NCBI GenBank assembly: GCA_014379785.1
Contig: JACMLD010000123.1
Coordinates: 1-15,065 of the forward strand
DNA length: 15,065 bases
Direction: 5' to 3'
Source: Chitinophagaceae bacterium
Lineage (GTDB): Bacteria > Bacteroidota > Bacteroidia > Chitinophagales > Chitinophagaceae
The notes below the pieces were generated by a model that worked only from the letters and a program-made list of their open reading frames with translations, was not told the origin of the DNA and did not search any database. The translations under genes and the position numbers were made by a program. Shown piece by piece: positions 1 through 6,663 of the stretch (position 1 is the stretch's first letter; every line of letters begins with the position of its first letter).

Positions 1-2
1 AA

Positions 3-125
3 GTTTTAAACGTCTCGGTTTTCAAAAAATTCTGCGAACCAGATACAGAAATCGTGCTAAGTTTTTTCGGGGAAAGAATTCCACAATTTTATATTACAGA
101 AAAACCTTTGCTGAAGCGGTTTTAA
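3..125 (+). CDS. C-terminal fragment of an unidentified protein (partial at left edge)
   Basis: An open frame runs from the window edge to a TAA at 123-125 and gives about 40 residues, ending in ITEKPLLKRF. The composition (mixed hydrophobic and acidic residues, a CEPDTEIVLSF stretch) looks more like a protein than the neighbouring open frame at 2-130, which is mostly Arg/Lys. The CEPDTEI..L segment is loosely reminiscent of the 'P-x-D-x-ei-x-L' stretch of hotdog-fold dehydratases or thioesterases, but this is too short to assign. The gene would lie upstream of pdxJ on the same strand, 86 nt from the pdxJ ATG. It is uncertain that this is coding at all. Confidence 0.3.
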   Translation, partial: VLNVSVFKKFCEPDTEIVLSFFGERIPQFYITEKPLLKRF

Positions 126-200
126 GGTGAGTATGTAAATATCCCATGTATTTTTACTAAGGGTAAATTTTAGAGAAAAAGATAAAATAAACTATCAACG

Positions 201-208
201 TAAATTTG
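201..208 (+). promoter_or_regulatory. Possible Bacteroidota -7 element just before pdxJ
   Basis: TAAATTTG matches the Bacteroidota -7 consensus TAnnTTTG exactly, but no TTTG is found 19-21 nt upstream. It ends only 3 nt before the pdxJ ATG, so if used it would give a nearly leaderless mRNA. A chance match in AT-rich DNA is equally possible. Confidence 0.25.
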
Positions 209-211
209 CGT

Positions 212-940
212 ATGACAAAACTCAGCGTCAATATCAATAAAATTGCCACGCTTCGCAATAGTCGCGGGGGAAATCACCCAGGAGTACTGAAGGCTGCCCT
301 GGATGCAGAGAGGTTTGGTGCAGATGGGGTGACGGTGCATCCAAGACCAGATGAAAGACATATACGGTACTCGGATGTGAGAGAAATACGACCTCTTATC
401 ACAACGGAATTTAATATCGAGGGGAATTGTCGTGAGCAAAAATTCATCGACCTGGTTTTAGAAACCAGACCCCATCAGGTAACCCTGGTTCCTGATGGAG
501 ATGGACAGCTGACTTCTGACCATGGGTGGGACACAAAAAAGCACAAGCATTACCTTTTTGAAATGATCGAACTTTTTAAGGGAGCCGGTATCCGCACATC
601 CATTTTTGTAGACCCCGATCCTGAAATGGTAGAAGCGGCAATGGCAACCGGCACAGACAGAGTGGAACTTTACACGGAGGGCTATGCAAAAAACTTTACT
701 GAAGACCCCGCAGCTGCGATAGCTCCTTATATTTCTGCGGCCAAAAGAGCCAATGAACTGGGTATCGGTATAAACGCGGGTCACGATCTCGATCTAAAAA
801 ACCTGAAATATTTTGCAGAAAACATTCCGGGACTGTTGGAAGTTTCGATTGGTCATGCACTGATAACAGATGCACTTTACCTTGGGTTTGAAAATACCAT
901 TCAGCTGTATAAAAGACAGCTGCAACACTCACTCGCATAA
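212..940 (+). CDS. pdxJ: Pyridoxine 5'-phosphate synthase PdxJ
   Basis: PdxJ condenses 1-deoxy-D-xylulose 5-phosphate with 3-amino-2-oxopropyl phosphate (3-hydroxy-1-aminoacetone phosphate) to make pyridoxine 5'-phosphate, the ring-closing step of DXP-dependent vitamin B6 synthesis in the cytoplasm. The 242-residue protein opens with the family signature VNINKIATLRNSRGG (residues 7-20) and continues with GADGVTVHPRPDERHI (37-51), INAGHDL (187-193) and SIGHALITDALYLG (212-225). His43, Glu70 and His191 fall at the places of the E. coli catalytic trio His45, Glu72 and His193 with a constant offset of two. The ATG at 212 is preferred over an in-frame TTG at 206 because it starts directly at MTKLSVNI, the usual family N-terminus. 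The length is normal. The gene stands apart from the amino-acid genes and converges on the following gene. Identification is secure. Confidence 0.97.
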   Translation: MTKLSVNINKIATLRNSRGGNHPGVLKAALDAERFGADGVTVHPRPDERHIRYSDVREIRPLITTEFNIEGNCREQKFIDLVLETRPHQVTLVPDGDGQLTSDHGWDTKKHKHYLFEMIELFKGAGIRTSIFVDPDPEMVEAAMATGTDRVELYTEGYAKNFTEDPAAAIAPYISAAKRANELGIGINAGHDLDLKNLKYFAENIPGLLEVSIGHALITDALYLGFENTIQLYKRQLQHSLA

Positions 941-966
941 AAAAAGGGTCGCCCGATGGCGACCCT
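939..966 (-). terminator. Intrinsic terminator of the leftward secreted-protein gene, overlapping the pdxJ stop
   Basis: A perfect 9-bp stem, AGGGTCGCC (945-953) with GGCGACCCT (958-966) and loop CGAT, is followed on the minus strand by seven U residues (939-945). The U tract lies only on the minus-strand side, so it terminates the gene ending at 987. The A tract overlaps the last two bases of the pdxJ stop codon (938-940). The hairpin would also sit at the 3' end of pdxJ mRNA and could protect it, but without a U tract it should terminate pdxJ poorly. Confidence 0.85.
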
Positions 967-986
967 CTGAATCAGGTTCTCAAAAC

Positions 987-1589
987 TCACCAGCGTCTGC
1001 CGCGGGAGTTTCTGTCATTCTTGTCGTCTCTTCGATTGTCGCGGCTTCCGTAACCACCGCGATCATCACGCCGGTTGTCTCTGCCGCGGTTTGAGTAGCG
1101 CTGATCATTTCTGTTATCACGACGATCATAACCGTTTCCACGATCCCAGTTATCAGATCTGCTGTAACTGCGGAAGTATGGGTGACCGGGAATGTCGCAA
1201 TACCTGCGATCCCGACTATCCCGGATAACGATTTGCGGGCCGTAACTCCGGTAGGGAGCATAACGTCGGCGGTGATCATTGAAGAAATAATATGGATTGG
1301 GTGTGTTGATAACAACTTTAAATCCTGAATAAAGATCATAATTACTCCACCTTCCGGGAAGCATCGGCGAATATATCCATCGTCCCCTGTCGAAGTAAAT
1401 GAACTCTCTCCTTGAAACTGAATAATAGGTTTCGATGTCGGGCAGATAATAATTATCTGCATAATCATAACCAACGGGACCCCAGAGCGGCTGCGATCCG
1501 ATGTTGACATTCACACTGACCTGTGCATGGGCGGGTTTAAGTAAAAAACTCCCAACTGTCAAAGTAGCTAGCAGAAGTATTTTTTTCAT
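987..1589 (-). CDS. Secreted protein with Arg/Asp/Asn/Gly-rich C-terminal tail, function unknown
   Basis: The 200-residue protein has a clear signal peptide (MKK, a Leu-rich core, likely cleavage after PAHA at residue 22), so it should be exported to the periplasm or outer surface. Residues 23-130 form an aromatic-rich domain with the stretch VSVNVNIGSQPLWGPVGYDY and many Tyr/Pro residues (YYLPDIETYY, FIYFDRGRWIY). I recognise this as a type of hypothetical protein common in Bacteroidota, but no function is known to me. Residues from about 145 to 200 are low complexity, built of RRDNR, RRDDR, SRDNRRDD and similar units, strongly charged but close to balanced between Arg and Asp, and ending in GRRW. 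The start is the ATG at 1587-1589, chosen because it gives the signal peptide. A minus-strand terminator follows 20 nt after the stop. The next gene to the right is divergent, with a 163-nt gap. Confidence 0.85.
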   Translation of the reverse strand: MKKILLLATLTVGSFLLKPAHAQVSVNVNIGSQPLWGPVGYDYADNYYLPDIETYYSVSRREFIYFDRGRWIYSPMLPGRWSNYDLYSGFKVVINTPNPYYFFNDHRRRYAPYRSYGPQIVIRDSRDRRYCDIPGHPYFRSYSRSDNWDRGNGYDRRDNRNDQRYSNRGRDNRRDDRGGYGSRDNRRDDKNDRNSRGRRW

Positions 1590-1641
1590 GTTATAAATTT
1601 CCTTTTATAGTCCCAAAGCAAATGCCATCTTAAGCTGTACC

Positions 1642-1671
1642 ATTGTTAAAGTTTAACGCTCGTTAGTTTAG
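1642..1671 (+). promoter_or_regulatory. Weak candidate promoter for the DUF2911 gene
   Basis: ATTG (1642-1645), an 18-nt spacer and TAGTTTAG (1664-1671) resemble the Bacteroidota pair TTTG / TAnnTTTG, with one mismatch in each element and a slightly short spacer. It lies in the divergent gap 1590-1752 and would give a 5' leader of about 75 nt. No convincing promoter for the leftward gene could be picked out in the same gap. Confidence 0.25.
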
Positions 1672-1752
1672 TCCTTTCCTGCTACCATTCAACCAATTAG
1701 CCGCGGTAAAATCCGGAAAAACGATAGCTTTATCAGACCTAAACTTTCATCA

Positions 1753-2865
1753 ATGCAAACAACAAAATTCTCCCTGACATTGCTGTCTCTTCTTTGCTAT
1801 GCAGCTGTAATGCAAGCCCAGCTAACAACCGCGCCGGGAGGCGGAAACAAGAAAGCATCTGTTACCGAAAAAATCGGAATCACGGATGTAGCCATTCACT
1901 ACGACAGACCCGGAGTAAAAGGGCGCGAAGACAAAATCTGGGGACAACTCGTGCACGAAGGATTTGTAGACCAGGGTTTCGGTCCGAGTAAATCAGCACC
2001 GTGGCGTGCAGGGGCGAATGAAAACACAACCATCGCATTCACCACCGATGTAAAAATTGAGGGCCAACCTGTTGCCGCCGGCAAATATGCACTCTTCGTT
2101 GCATACGCGCCTGGAGAGAGCACCGTCATCCTTTCAAAAAACTACAATTCATTGGGAAGCTATTTTTATGATCCAAAAGAAGACGCGCTGCGAGTGCAGG
2201 TAAAACCTGTCAGCACCGACAAGAGCCAGGAATGGCTGATGTACGAATTTTCCGGACAAACAGAAAATGCTGCTACGCTAAATCTTGCATGGGAGAAAAA
2301 AATCATTCCGATAAAAATTGAAGTGGATTACGTAAAGACACAACTTGAGTCATTCAGAAATGAACTTCGTACCGACAAAGGTTTTAAATGGGAATCGTGG
2401 ATACAGGCTGCACAATTCTGTCTTGAGCACAAGACCAATCTTGAAGAAGCATTGAAATGGTCGGAAACCGCGGTGAGCGGCGTATTTGTAGGAGAAAAGA
2501 ATTTTCAAACATTGTCTGCAAAGGCCCAGGTCCTCGCAGCACTCAACAGAGGGACTGAAGCAGATATAGTGATGAAGGAAGCACTGCCGCTGGGGAAGAT
2601 GCCGGAAATACATGCATACGCCCGCCAACTCTTACAGCAGAAAAGAGTAAAGGAAGCGCTTGAAACTTTTCAGATGAATTATAATAAAAATCCAAACCAG
2701 TTTACAACCAATATGGGACTGGCCCGGGGATTTTCGGCAAATGGCAATTATAAAAAGGCGCTGGAATATATGCAGAAAGCTTTGCCACAAGCCCCTGATT
2801 CAAACAACAAGAATGCAATAGAAAGAATGATCAAAACACTGCAGGAAGGGAAAGACATCAACTAA
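1753..2865 (+). CDS. Secreted DUF2911 protein with C-terminal TPR-like helices
   Basis: The 370-residue protein starts with a signal peptide (residues 1-21, hydrophobic core LTLLSLLCYAAVM, then QAQ), so it should be periplasmic. Residues about 24-190 match DUF2911, with the characteristic features VTEKIGITDVAIHYDRPGVKGR (N-terminal half), VPWRAGANE-like APWRAGANENTTIAFT (82-97), IEGQPVAAGKYALF (102-115) and a C-terminal NLAWEKKIIPIKIEVD strand. Residues about 205-365 are helical, with TPR-like repeats: EALKWSETAV (232-241), VKEALETFQMNYNKNP (299-314) and GNYKKALEYMQKALPQAP (331-348). DUF2911 proteins are common and uncharacterised in Bacteroidota, and the TPR part suggests protein-protein contacts. 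The start is the ATG at 1753, which gives the signal peptide. It converges on the TlpA-like gene with a 2-nt gap and no visible terminator between them. Confidence 0.9.
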   Translation: MQTTKFSLTLLSLLCYAAVMQAQLTTAPGGGNKKASVTEKIGITDVAIHYDRPGVKGREDKIWGQLVHEGFVDQGFGPSKSAPWRAGANENTTIAFTTDVKIEGQPVAAGKYALFVAYAPGESTVILSKNYNSLGSYFYDPKEDALRVQVKPVSTDKSQEWLMYEFSGQTENAATLNLAWEKKIIPIKIEVDYVKTQLESFRNELRTDKGFKWESWIQAAQFCLEHKTNLEEALKWSETAVSGVFVGEKNFQTLSAKAQVLAALNRGTEADIVMKEALPLGKMPEIHAYARQLLQQKRVKEALETFQMNYNKNPNQFTTNMGLARGFSANGNYKKALEYMQKALPQAPDSNNKNAIERMIKTLQEGKDIN

Positions 2866-2867
2866 GA

Positions 2868-3944
2868 TCAGTTGCAGCCGAGTATTTCACACAACTTCGC
2901 GGTGAGGTTTGCGCCGCGAAGATTTTTTGCAATGATGGTACCATCCGGACCGATCAGGTAATTTTGTGGAATTGATTCAATCCTGTATTTCTGGGCCACA
3001 GCATTCTGCCAGAATTTCAAATCGGATACATGGGTCCATGCGAGTTTGTCTTCCTTGATTGCCTCCACCCATGATTCTTTTGTTTTATCAAGAGATACAC
3101 CCAGTACAGTGAAGTTTTTTTCGCGGAACTTATTATAAGCGGCCACAACATTTGGATTCTCCTGTCGGCATGGGCCACACCAGCTTGCCCAGAAATCGAC
3201 CAGCACATACTTTCCTTTGTAGGATGAAAGAGAAACAGGTTTTCCTTCCACGTCATTCTGCGTAAAATCTATCGCAGCAGACCCTACCTGACCAACCTTA
3301 CTATCGGCGATCATTTCCTTTACAAATTTCCCGTAGTAGTTTGTTTGAACAGACGCATCAAGGCTTGAAAATCTTTTCTCCATGATTTCCATGTCCTGCG
3401 AAAGCTGGGAAGTCACGAGCAGTAAAAAAGGACTTACCGGTGAGGATTTATGTTTGGCGAGAAACTGTTCAACGTTTTCCTGAATGAGATTATAGTACTT
3501 TTCAGATTCATTGCGCAAGCTGTCCGTAAGCCCGGTTTTACCGGCGGCCTGGTTAATTTTTGAAAAATTATTGAAAAGCGGGTTGAATACTTCCTGAAAT
3601 TCAAGAAAGTCTGCATGGCTAGCCGAACCTTCTACTTTGATCTTTTGAATGTCGCTGGCGTCGCCGGATACAGCCACCGTTCCGTTGTCGATGAACAACA
3701 ACGCTTTTTTCTTGCTGTCAGAGAAATTGAGGTTCAGCAATGATGCTTCCCGCAGACTTCCTTTCAATGTAAATGTTCCCCCACTTACAACTGATTTTGC
3801 AATCGTGTCGGTTGGCGCGTTGGCGTCAGTGAGATAGACGAGGGCTTTGTCAGCCACTCCGTTGATCTTGCCATTTAGGGTGAGTTGTTTTTGCGCAGAT
3901 AATGCAAGCGGCAAAAAGCAGATACCAAGAAAAATTCTTTTCAT
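2868..3944 (-). CDS. Exported TlpA-type thiol-disulfide oxidoreductase with N-terminal DUF4369-like domain
   Basis: This 358-residue protein is the last gene of the trp-his unit. It has a signal peptide (MKRIFLGICFLPLALSAQ, likely cleaved near residue 17) and so works in the periplasm. Residues about 20-120 (LTLNGKINGVADKALVYLTD..., a TLKGS strand) look like the DUF4369 beta domain. A helical linker follows, and a thioredoxin fold covers about 222-358, with YVLVDFWASWCGPCR (redox pair Cys256/Cys259) and the cis-proline region RIESIPQNYLI (Pro326). The family reduces or isomerises disulfides, but the partner here is unknown. A longer reading frame back to 4085 lies inside hisIE and is rejected. 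The ATG at 3944 begins the signal peptide and sits 1 nt after the hisIE TAA, suggesting translational coupling. A second Cys pair (Cys352, Cys357) lies close to the C-terminus. A link to histidine or tryptophan synthesis is not obvious. Confidence 0.92.
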   Translation of the reverse strand: MKRIFLGICFLPLALSAQKQLTLNGKINGVADKALVYLTDANAPTDTIAKSVVSGGTFTLKGSLREASLLNLNFSDSKKKALLFIDNGTVAVSGDASDIQKIKVEGSASHADFLEFQEVFNPLFNNFSKINQAAGKTGLTDSLRNESEKYYNLIQENVEQFLAKHKSSPVSPFLLLVTSQLSQDMEIMEKRFSSLDASVQTNYYGKFVKEMIADSKVGQVGSAAIDFTQNDVEGKPVSLSSYKGKYVLVDFWASWCGPCRQENPNVVAAYNKFREKNFTVLGVSLDKTKESWVEAIKEDKLAWTHVSDLKFWQNAVAQKYRIESIPQNYLIGPDGTIIAKNLRGANLTAKLCEILGCN

Positions 3945-3945
3945 A

Positions 3946-4542
3946 TTATTTAGAATGACGTTCCTGCAGGATGTCGATGACTTCCTGCAAATTATGTCCT
4001 TTGACGTTAAGTAAAAGCAAATAATGAAACAGTAAATCGGCCGCTTCCCCCAGGAACAATTCCTTGTTGTCGTCCTTGGCTTCAATGACCAGCTCCACTG
4101 CTTCCTCCCCCACTTTCTGTGCCACTTTATTGATGCCCTTTCTAAACAGTTTTTTTACATACGATTTTTCGTCCGTTCCTGATTTTCTGAGCCGAATAAT
4201 ATCTTCGAGGTAGAAAAGAAAGTCTTCGTGGTGATTCTTTTCGCTCCAGCAGGTATCAGCTCCGGTATGGCAGGTGGGGCCATGCGGTTCGGCCTTGATG
4301 AGAATGGTATCGTTGTCGCAGTCGGCCATGATCTGCTTTACGGTCAGATAGTTACCACTTTCTTCCCCTTTGGTCCAAAGTCTTTTTTTGGAACGGCTGA
4401 AAAAGGTGACTTTCCCTTCCTGCATTGTTTTGTTCAGTGCTTCGAGGTTCATATATCCAAGCATCAACACTTTTTGTGTCCGGAAATCCTGGATGATTGC
4501 CGGTGCCAGACCGTCGTGAAATTTGTCAAAATCGATTTTCAT
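3946..4542 (-). CDS. hisIE: Bifunctional phosphoribosyl-AMP cyclohydrolase / phosphoribosyl-ATP pyrophosphatase HisIE
   Basis: HisIE carries out the second and third steps of histidine synthesis: the C-terminal HisE part converts phosphoribosyl-ATP to phosphoribosyl-AMP, and the N-terminal HisI part opens the adenine ring. In this 198-residue protein HisI covers about 1-110, with the metal-binding motifs ADCDND (residues 73-78, Cys75) and GPTCHTGADTCW (88-99, Cys91 and Cys98). HisE covers about 111-198, with KVGEEAVELVIEAKD (143-157) and EAADLLFHYLLLL (166-178). The fused arrangement and length are normal. The ATG overlaps the hisF TGA by 4 nt (ATGA), and a 1-nt gap separates its stop from the next gene, so it is tightly coupled on both sides. 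It is the last his gene of the unit. Confidence 0.97.
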   Translation of the reverse strand: MKIDFDKFHDGLAPAIIQDFRTQKVLMLGYMNLEALNKTMQEGKVTFFSRSKKRLWTKGEESGNYLTVKQIMADCDNDTILIKAEPHGPTCHTGADTCWSEKNHHEDFLFYLEDIIRLRKSGTDEKSYVKKLFRKGINKVAQKVGEEAVELVIEAKDDNKELFLGEAADLLFHYLLLLNVKGHNLQEVIDILQERHSK

Positions 4543-5309
4543 GATGTGCTTTGATACCTTACGGGAATTCCCTGTTTTTGCAAATATCGCTTCAAATCGG
4601 GAATCGAAAGTTCTTTAAAATGAAAGATACTGGCCGCGAGTGCCGCATCTGCCTTGCCAGTGTTGAAAACGTCGGCAAAATGCGTAGCTATTCCGCCACC
4701 GCCGCTTGCTATCACCGGTACGGACAGTGTTTCAGAAAGTTGCCTTGTTATTTCCAGCGCGAAGCCCTGTTTTGTACCATCGTGATTCATAGAGGTGAGC
4801 AGTATTTCTCCGGCCCCCAAATCTACAGCCTGCTTTGCCCAATCAAGGCAATGCAATTCGGTCTTCACCCTGCCGCCATTCAGGTAAACATACCAATTTC
4901 CGTCTTCCTCCAGTCTCGTGTCTATCGCGAGCACCACACACTGACTGCCGAATTCGCGCGCCAGTTCAGCGATGAGCGCGGGATTTTTTACTGCGGCGGA
5001 ATTTACGGATACTTTGTCCGCGCCATTGTTCAACAATACCTGCACATCGGCCGCGCTGCTGATACCGCCACCGACAGTAAAAGGAATATTGATATGAGGA
5101 GAAATTCTGTTGACCAGTTCACTCAGTGTTTTTCTGCGTTCAACCGTGGCCGTTATATCCAGAAAAACGAGCTCATCGGCACCTTCCATCGCATACCGTG
5201 CTCCGAGTTCAACCGGATCACCTGCGTCTCTGATATTTTCAAAGTTTATGCCTTTGACAGTTCTGCCATCGCGGATGTCCAGACAAGGAATGATTCTTTT
5301 TGTAAGCAT
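4539..5309 (-). CDS. hisF: Imidazole glycerol phosphate synthase cyclase subunit HisF
   Basis: HisF is the (beta/alpha)8-barrel cyclase that uses ammonia delivered by HisH to turn PRFAR into imidazole glycerol phosphate and AICAR. The 256-residue protein begins MLTKRIIPCLDIRDGRTVKG and has the two catalytic aspartates Asp11 and Asp130 (VLAIDTR) at the canonical positions. The barrel phosphate-binding loops are seen as TVGGGI (78-83) and VIASGGGG. The motif LTSMNHDGTKQGF, which precedes the second phosphate loop, is present. The start codon shares 1 nt with the hisA stop (TAATG) and the stop overlaps the hisIE start by 4 nt. Length and motifs are normal. Confidence 0.98.
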   Translation of the reverse strand: MLTKRIIPCLDIRDGRTVKGINFENIRDAGDPVELGARYAMEGADELVFLDITATVERRKTLSELVNRISPHINIPFTVGGGISSAADVQVLLNNGADKVSVNSAAVKNPALIAELAREFGSQCVVLAIDTRLEEDGNWYVYLNGGRVKTELHCLDWAKQAVDLGAGEILLTSMNHDGTKQGFALEITRQLSETLSVPVIASGGGGIATHFADVFNTGKADAALAASIFHFKELSIPDLKRYLQKQGIPVRYQSTS

Positions 5310-6040
5310 TAACGGGTTTGTTGCTGATTAAAATCTGAAAGAGAGGCAATGTCAATCCGGCCTTCGTAAATGGCTTTCCCTACAATCGCACCTTTACAAC
5401 CAATAGCGGCCAGATCAGCGAGATCCTGAAAGCTGCTGACGCCGCCGCTGGCGATAAAATTCAATGTCGGAAACCTTGCGATGATCATTTTATATAATTC
5501 AAGCGACGGCCCTTCCAGCTTTCCATCCTTGCTGATATCAGTGCAAAATATCTGAGTGATGCCCCTTGCGGTCCAGGTCTCAATGAAATCCAGCACCCGG
5601 ATATTGGTTGATTCGAGCCAGCCGCCGATGGCTATCATTTCTTCCTTTACATCAGCACCCAAAAGAAATTTGTCTCCCCCATACTTTTCTATCCACGACA
5701 CAAATTCATTTTCATTCTTTACCGCGAGGCTTCCGATGGTGGCGAAATCAGCACCGGCAGCAAAAACTTTCTCCAGGTCTGAAGCAGCCTTTACTCCACC
5801 GCCAAAATCTACTGACAGATCGGTTTGACTGCATATGTTTTCCAATACTTTCCAGTTTTTAACGGCACCGGCTTTTGCACCGTCAAGGTCAACCAGATGG
5901 AGACGACGAATGCCGGCATCTTCGAAAGACTTCGCTACTTCAAGCGGGTCTGTATGATAAATCTTTTTTTGGCTATAGTCGCCTCCCGTGAGTCGTACGC
6001 AGCTACCGTCTATGATGTCTATGGCGGGAATGATTTCCAT
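5309..6040 (-). CDS. hisA: ProFAR isomerase HisA
   Basis: HisA performs the Amadori rearrangement of ProFAR to PRFAR in histidine synthesis. The 243-residue barrel protein starts MEIIPAIDIIDGSCVRLTGGDY, with the catalytic acid/base Asp8, and has DFGGGVK (78-84), GADVKEE around Asp130 (the place of the second catalytic aspartate), FCTDISKDGKLEGP and ASGGVSS. These are the features of HisA rather than of HisF or TrpF. HisH ends 1 nt upstream (TGA, one base, ATG) and HisF starts on its stop codon. The unit also encodes TrpF, which does the chemically equivalent isomerisation for tryptophan, so the protein does not need the dual HisA/TrpF activity of actinobacterial PriA. Confidence 0.97.
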   Translation of the reverse strand: MEIIPAIDIIDGSCVRLTGGDYSQKKIYHTDPLEVAKSFEDAGIRRLHLVDLDGAKAGAVKNWKVLENICSQTDLSVDFGGGVKAASDLEKVFAAGADFATIGSLAVKNENEFVSWIEKYGGDKFLLGADVKEEMIAIGGWLESTNIRVLDFIETWTARGITQIFCTDISKDGKLEGPSLELYKMIIARFPTLNFIASGGVSSFQDLADLAAIGCKGAIVGKAIYEGRIDIASLSDFNQQQTR

Positions 6041-6041
6041 A

Positions 6042-6659
6042 TCAGATATTCAAAAAGTTTTTAAGGATCTGTTCGCCGGTGGTTGCACTTTTCTCCGGGT
6101 GAAATTGTACGCCATAGAAATTATTTCTGTTGAGTGCTGCACTGTAGGGGATGATATAATTTGCTGTGGCTATGGTTTCATCTGCTGAGTCAGCGTAATA
6201 GCCATGCACAAAATAACAGAAGTCATTCTCGGGCACATTGGTAAAAAGCGAAGTGCGCAGGTTGAAAATATTATTCCATCCTATCTGCGGTACTTTGAAA
6301 TTATCTTTTCGGATTCTTTCCTCATTGTCATTGTTCAATGCCCCGAACCATTTCACCTTACCTTCAAAAATACCGAGGCAGGGCGTGTTATTTTCATCTG
6401 AATGCGAGCACATCAGCTGCATGCCCAGGCAGATGCCGAGAACGGGCTGATGCAGATTTTTGATCACGGTATCCAATCCTCGTTCTTTCAGGTAGTTCAT
6501 TGCAGTACTCGCTTCGCCAACACCCGGGAAAATAACCTTGTCGGCGGAAGCAATTTTATCATGGTCATCTGTAACGTCGGCGGTGGCGCCGATTCGCTCA
6601 AGTGCATAAAGGACAGATTGTATATTTCCCGCATTGTATTTTACGATAGCAATATTCAT
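6042..6659 (-). CDS. hisH: Imidazole glycerol phosphate synthase glutamine amidotransferase subunit HisH
   Basis: HisH hydrolyses glutamine and passes ammonia to HisF. The 205-residue class I amidotransferase has the complete triad: Cys77 in LGICLGMQLM, and His187 and Glu189 in GVQFHPEKS. The N-terminal MNIAIVKYNAGNIQSVLYALERIG and FPGVGEASTAM (44-54) distinguish it from TrpG. It is the first his gene after trpA, with only 4 nt between the trpA TAA is reached downstream of and its own ATG, so it is transcribed as a continuation of the trp genes. No minus-strand -7-like element was seen at the trpA end, so an internal promoter is not evident. Confidence 0.97.
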   Translation of the reverse strand: MNIAIVKYNAGNIQSVLYALERIGATADVTDDHDKIASADKVIFPGVGEASTAMNYLKERGLDTVIKNLHQPVLGICLGMQLMCSHSDENNTPCLGIFEGKVKWFGALNNDNEERIRKDNFKVPQIGWNNIFNLRTSLFTNVPENDFCYFVHGYYADSADETIATANYIIPYSAALNRNNFYGVQFHPEKSATTGEQILKNFLNI

Positions 6660-6663
6660 CGGC

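Noticed and set aside
990..1150. CRISPR-like or tandem DNA repeat
   Set aside because: Units are irregular and in frame with a low-complexity protein tail; there are no evenly spaced identical repeats with unique spacers.
980..1510. Second minus-strand ORF of 176 codons overlapping the secreted protein
   Set aside because: Frame-shifted shadow caused by the repetitive Arg/Asp codons; it lacks a signal peptide and a protein-like composition (runs of Thr, Ile and Val).
3945..4085. N-terminal extension of the TlpA-like protein by 47 residues
   Set aside because: It lies completely inside hisIE in another frame, has no protein-like character, and would bury the clear signal peptide that begins at 3944.
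4551..5312. Long + strand ORF of 253 codons opposite hisF
   Set aside because: It is the mirror of the hisF reading frame; hisF has full catalytic motifs and the + strand product has no recognisable domain.
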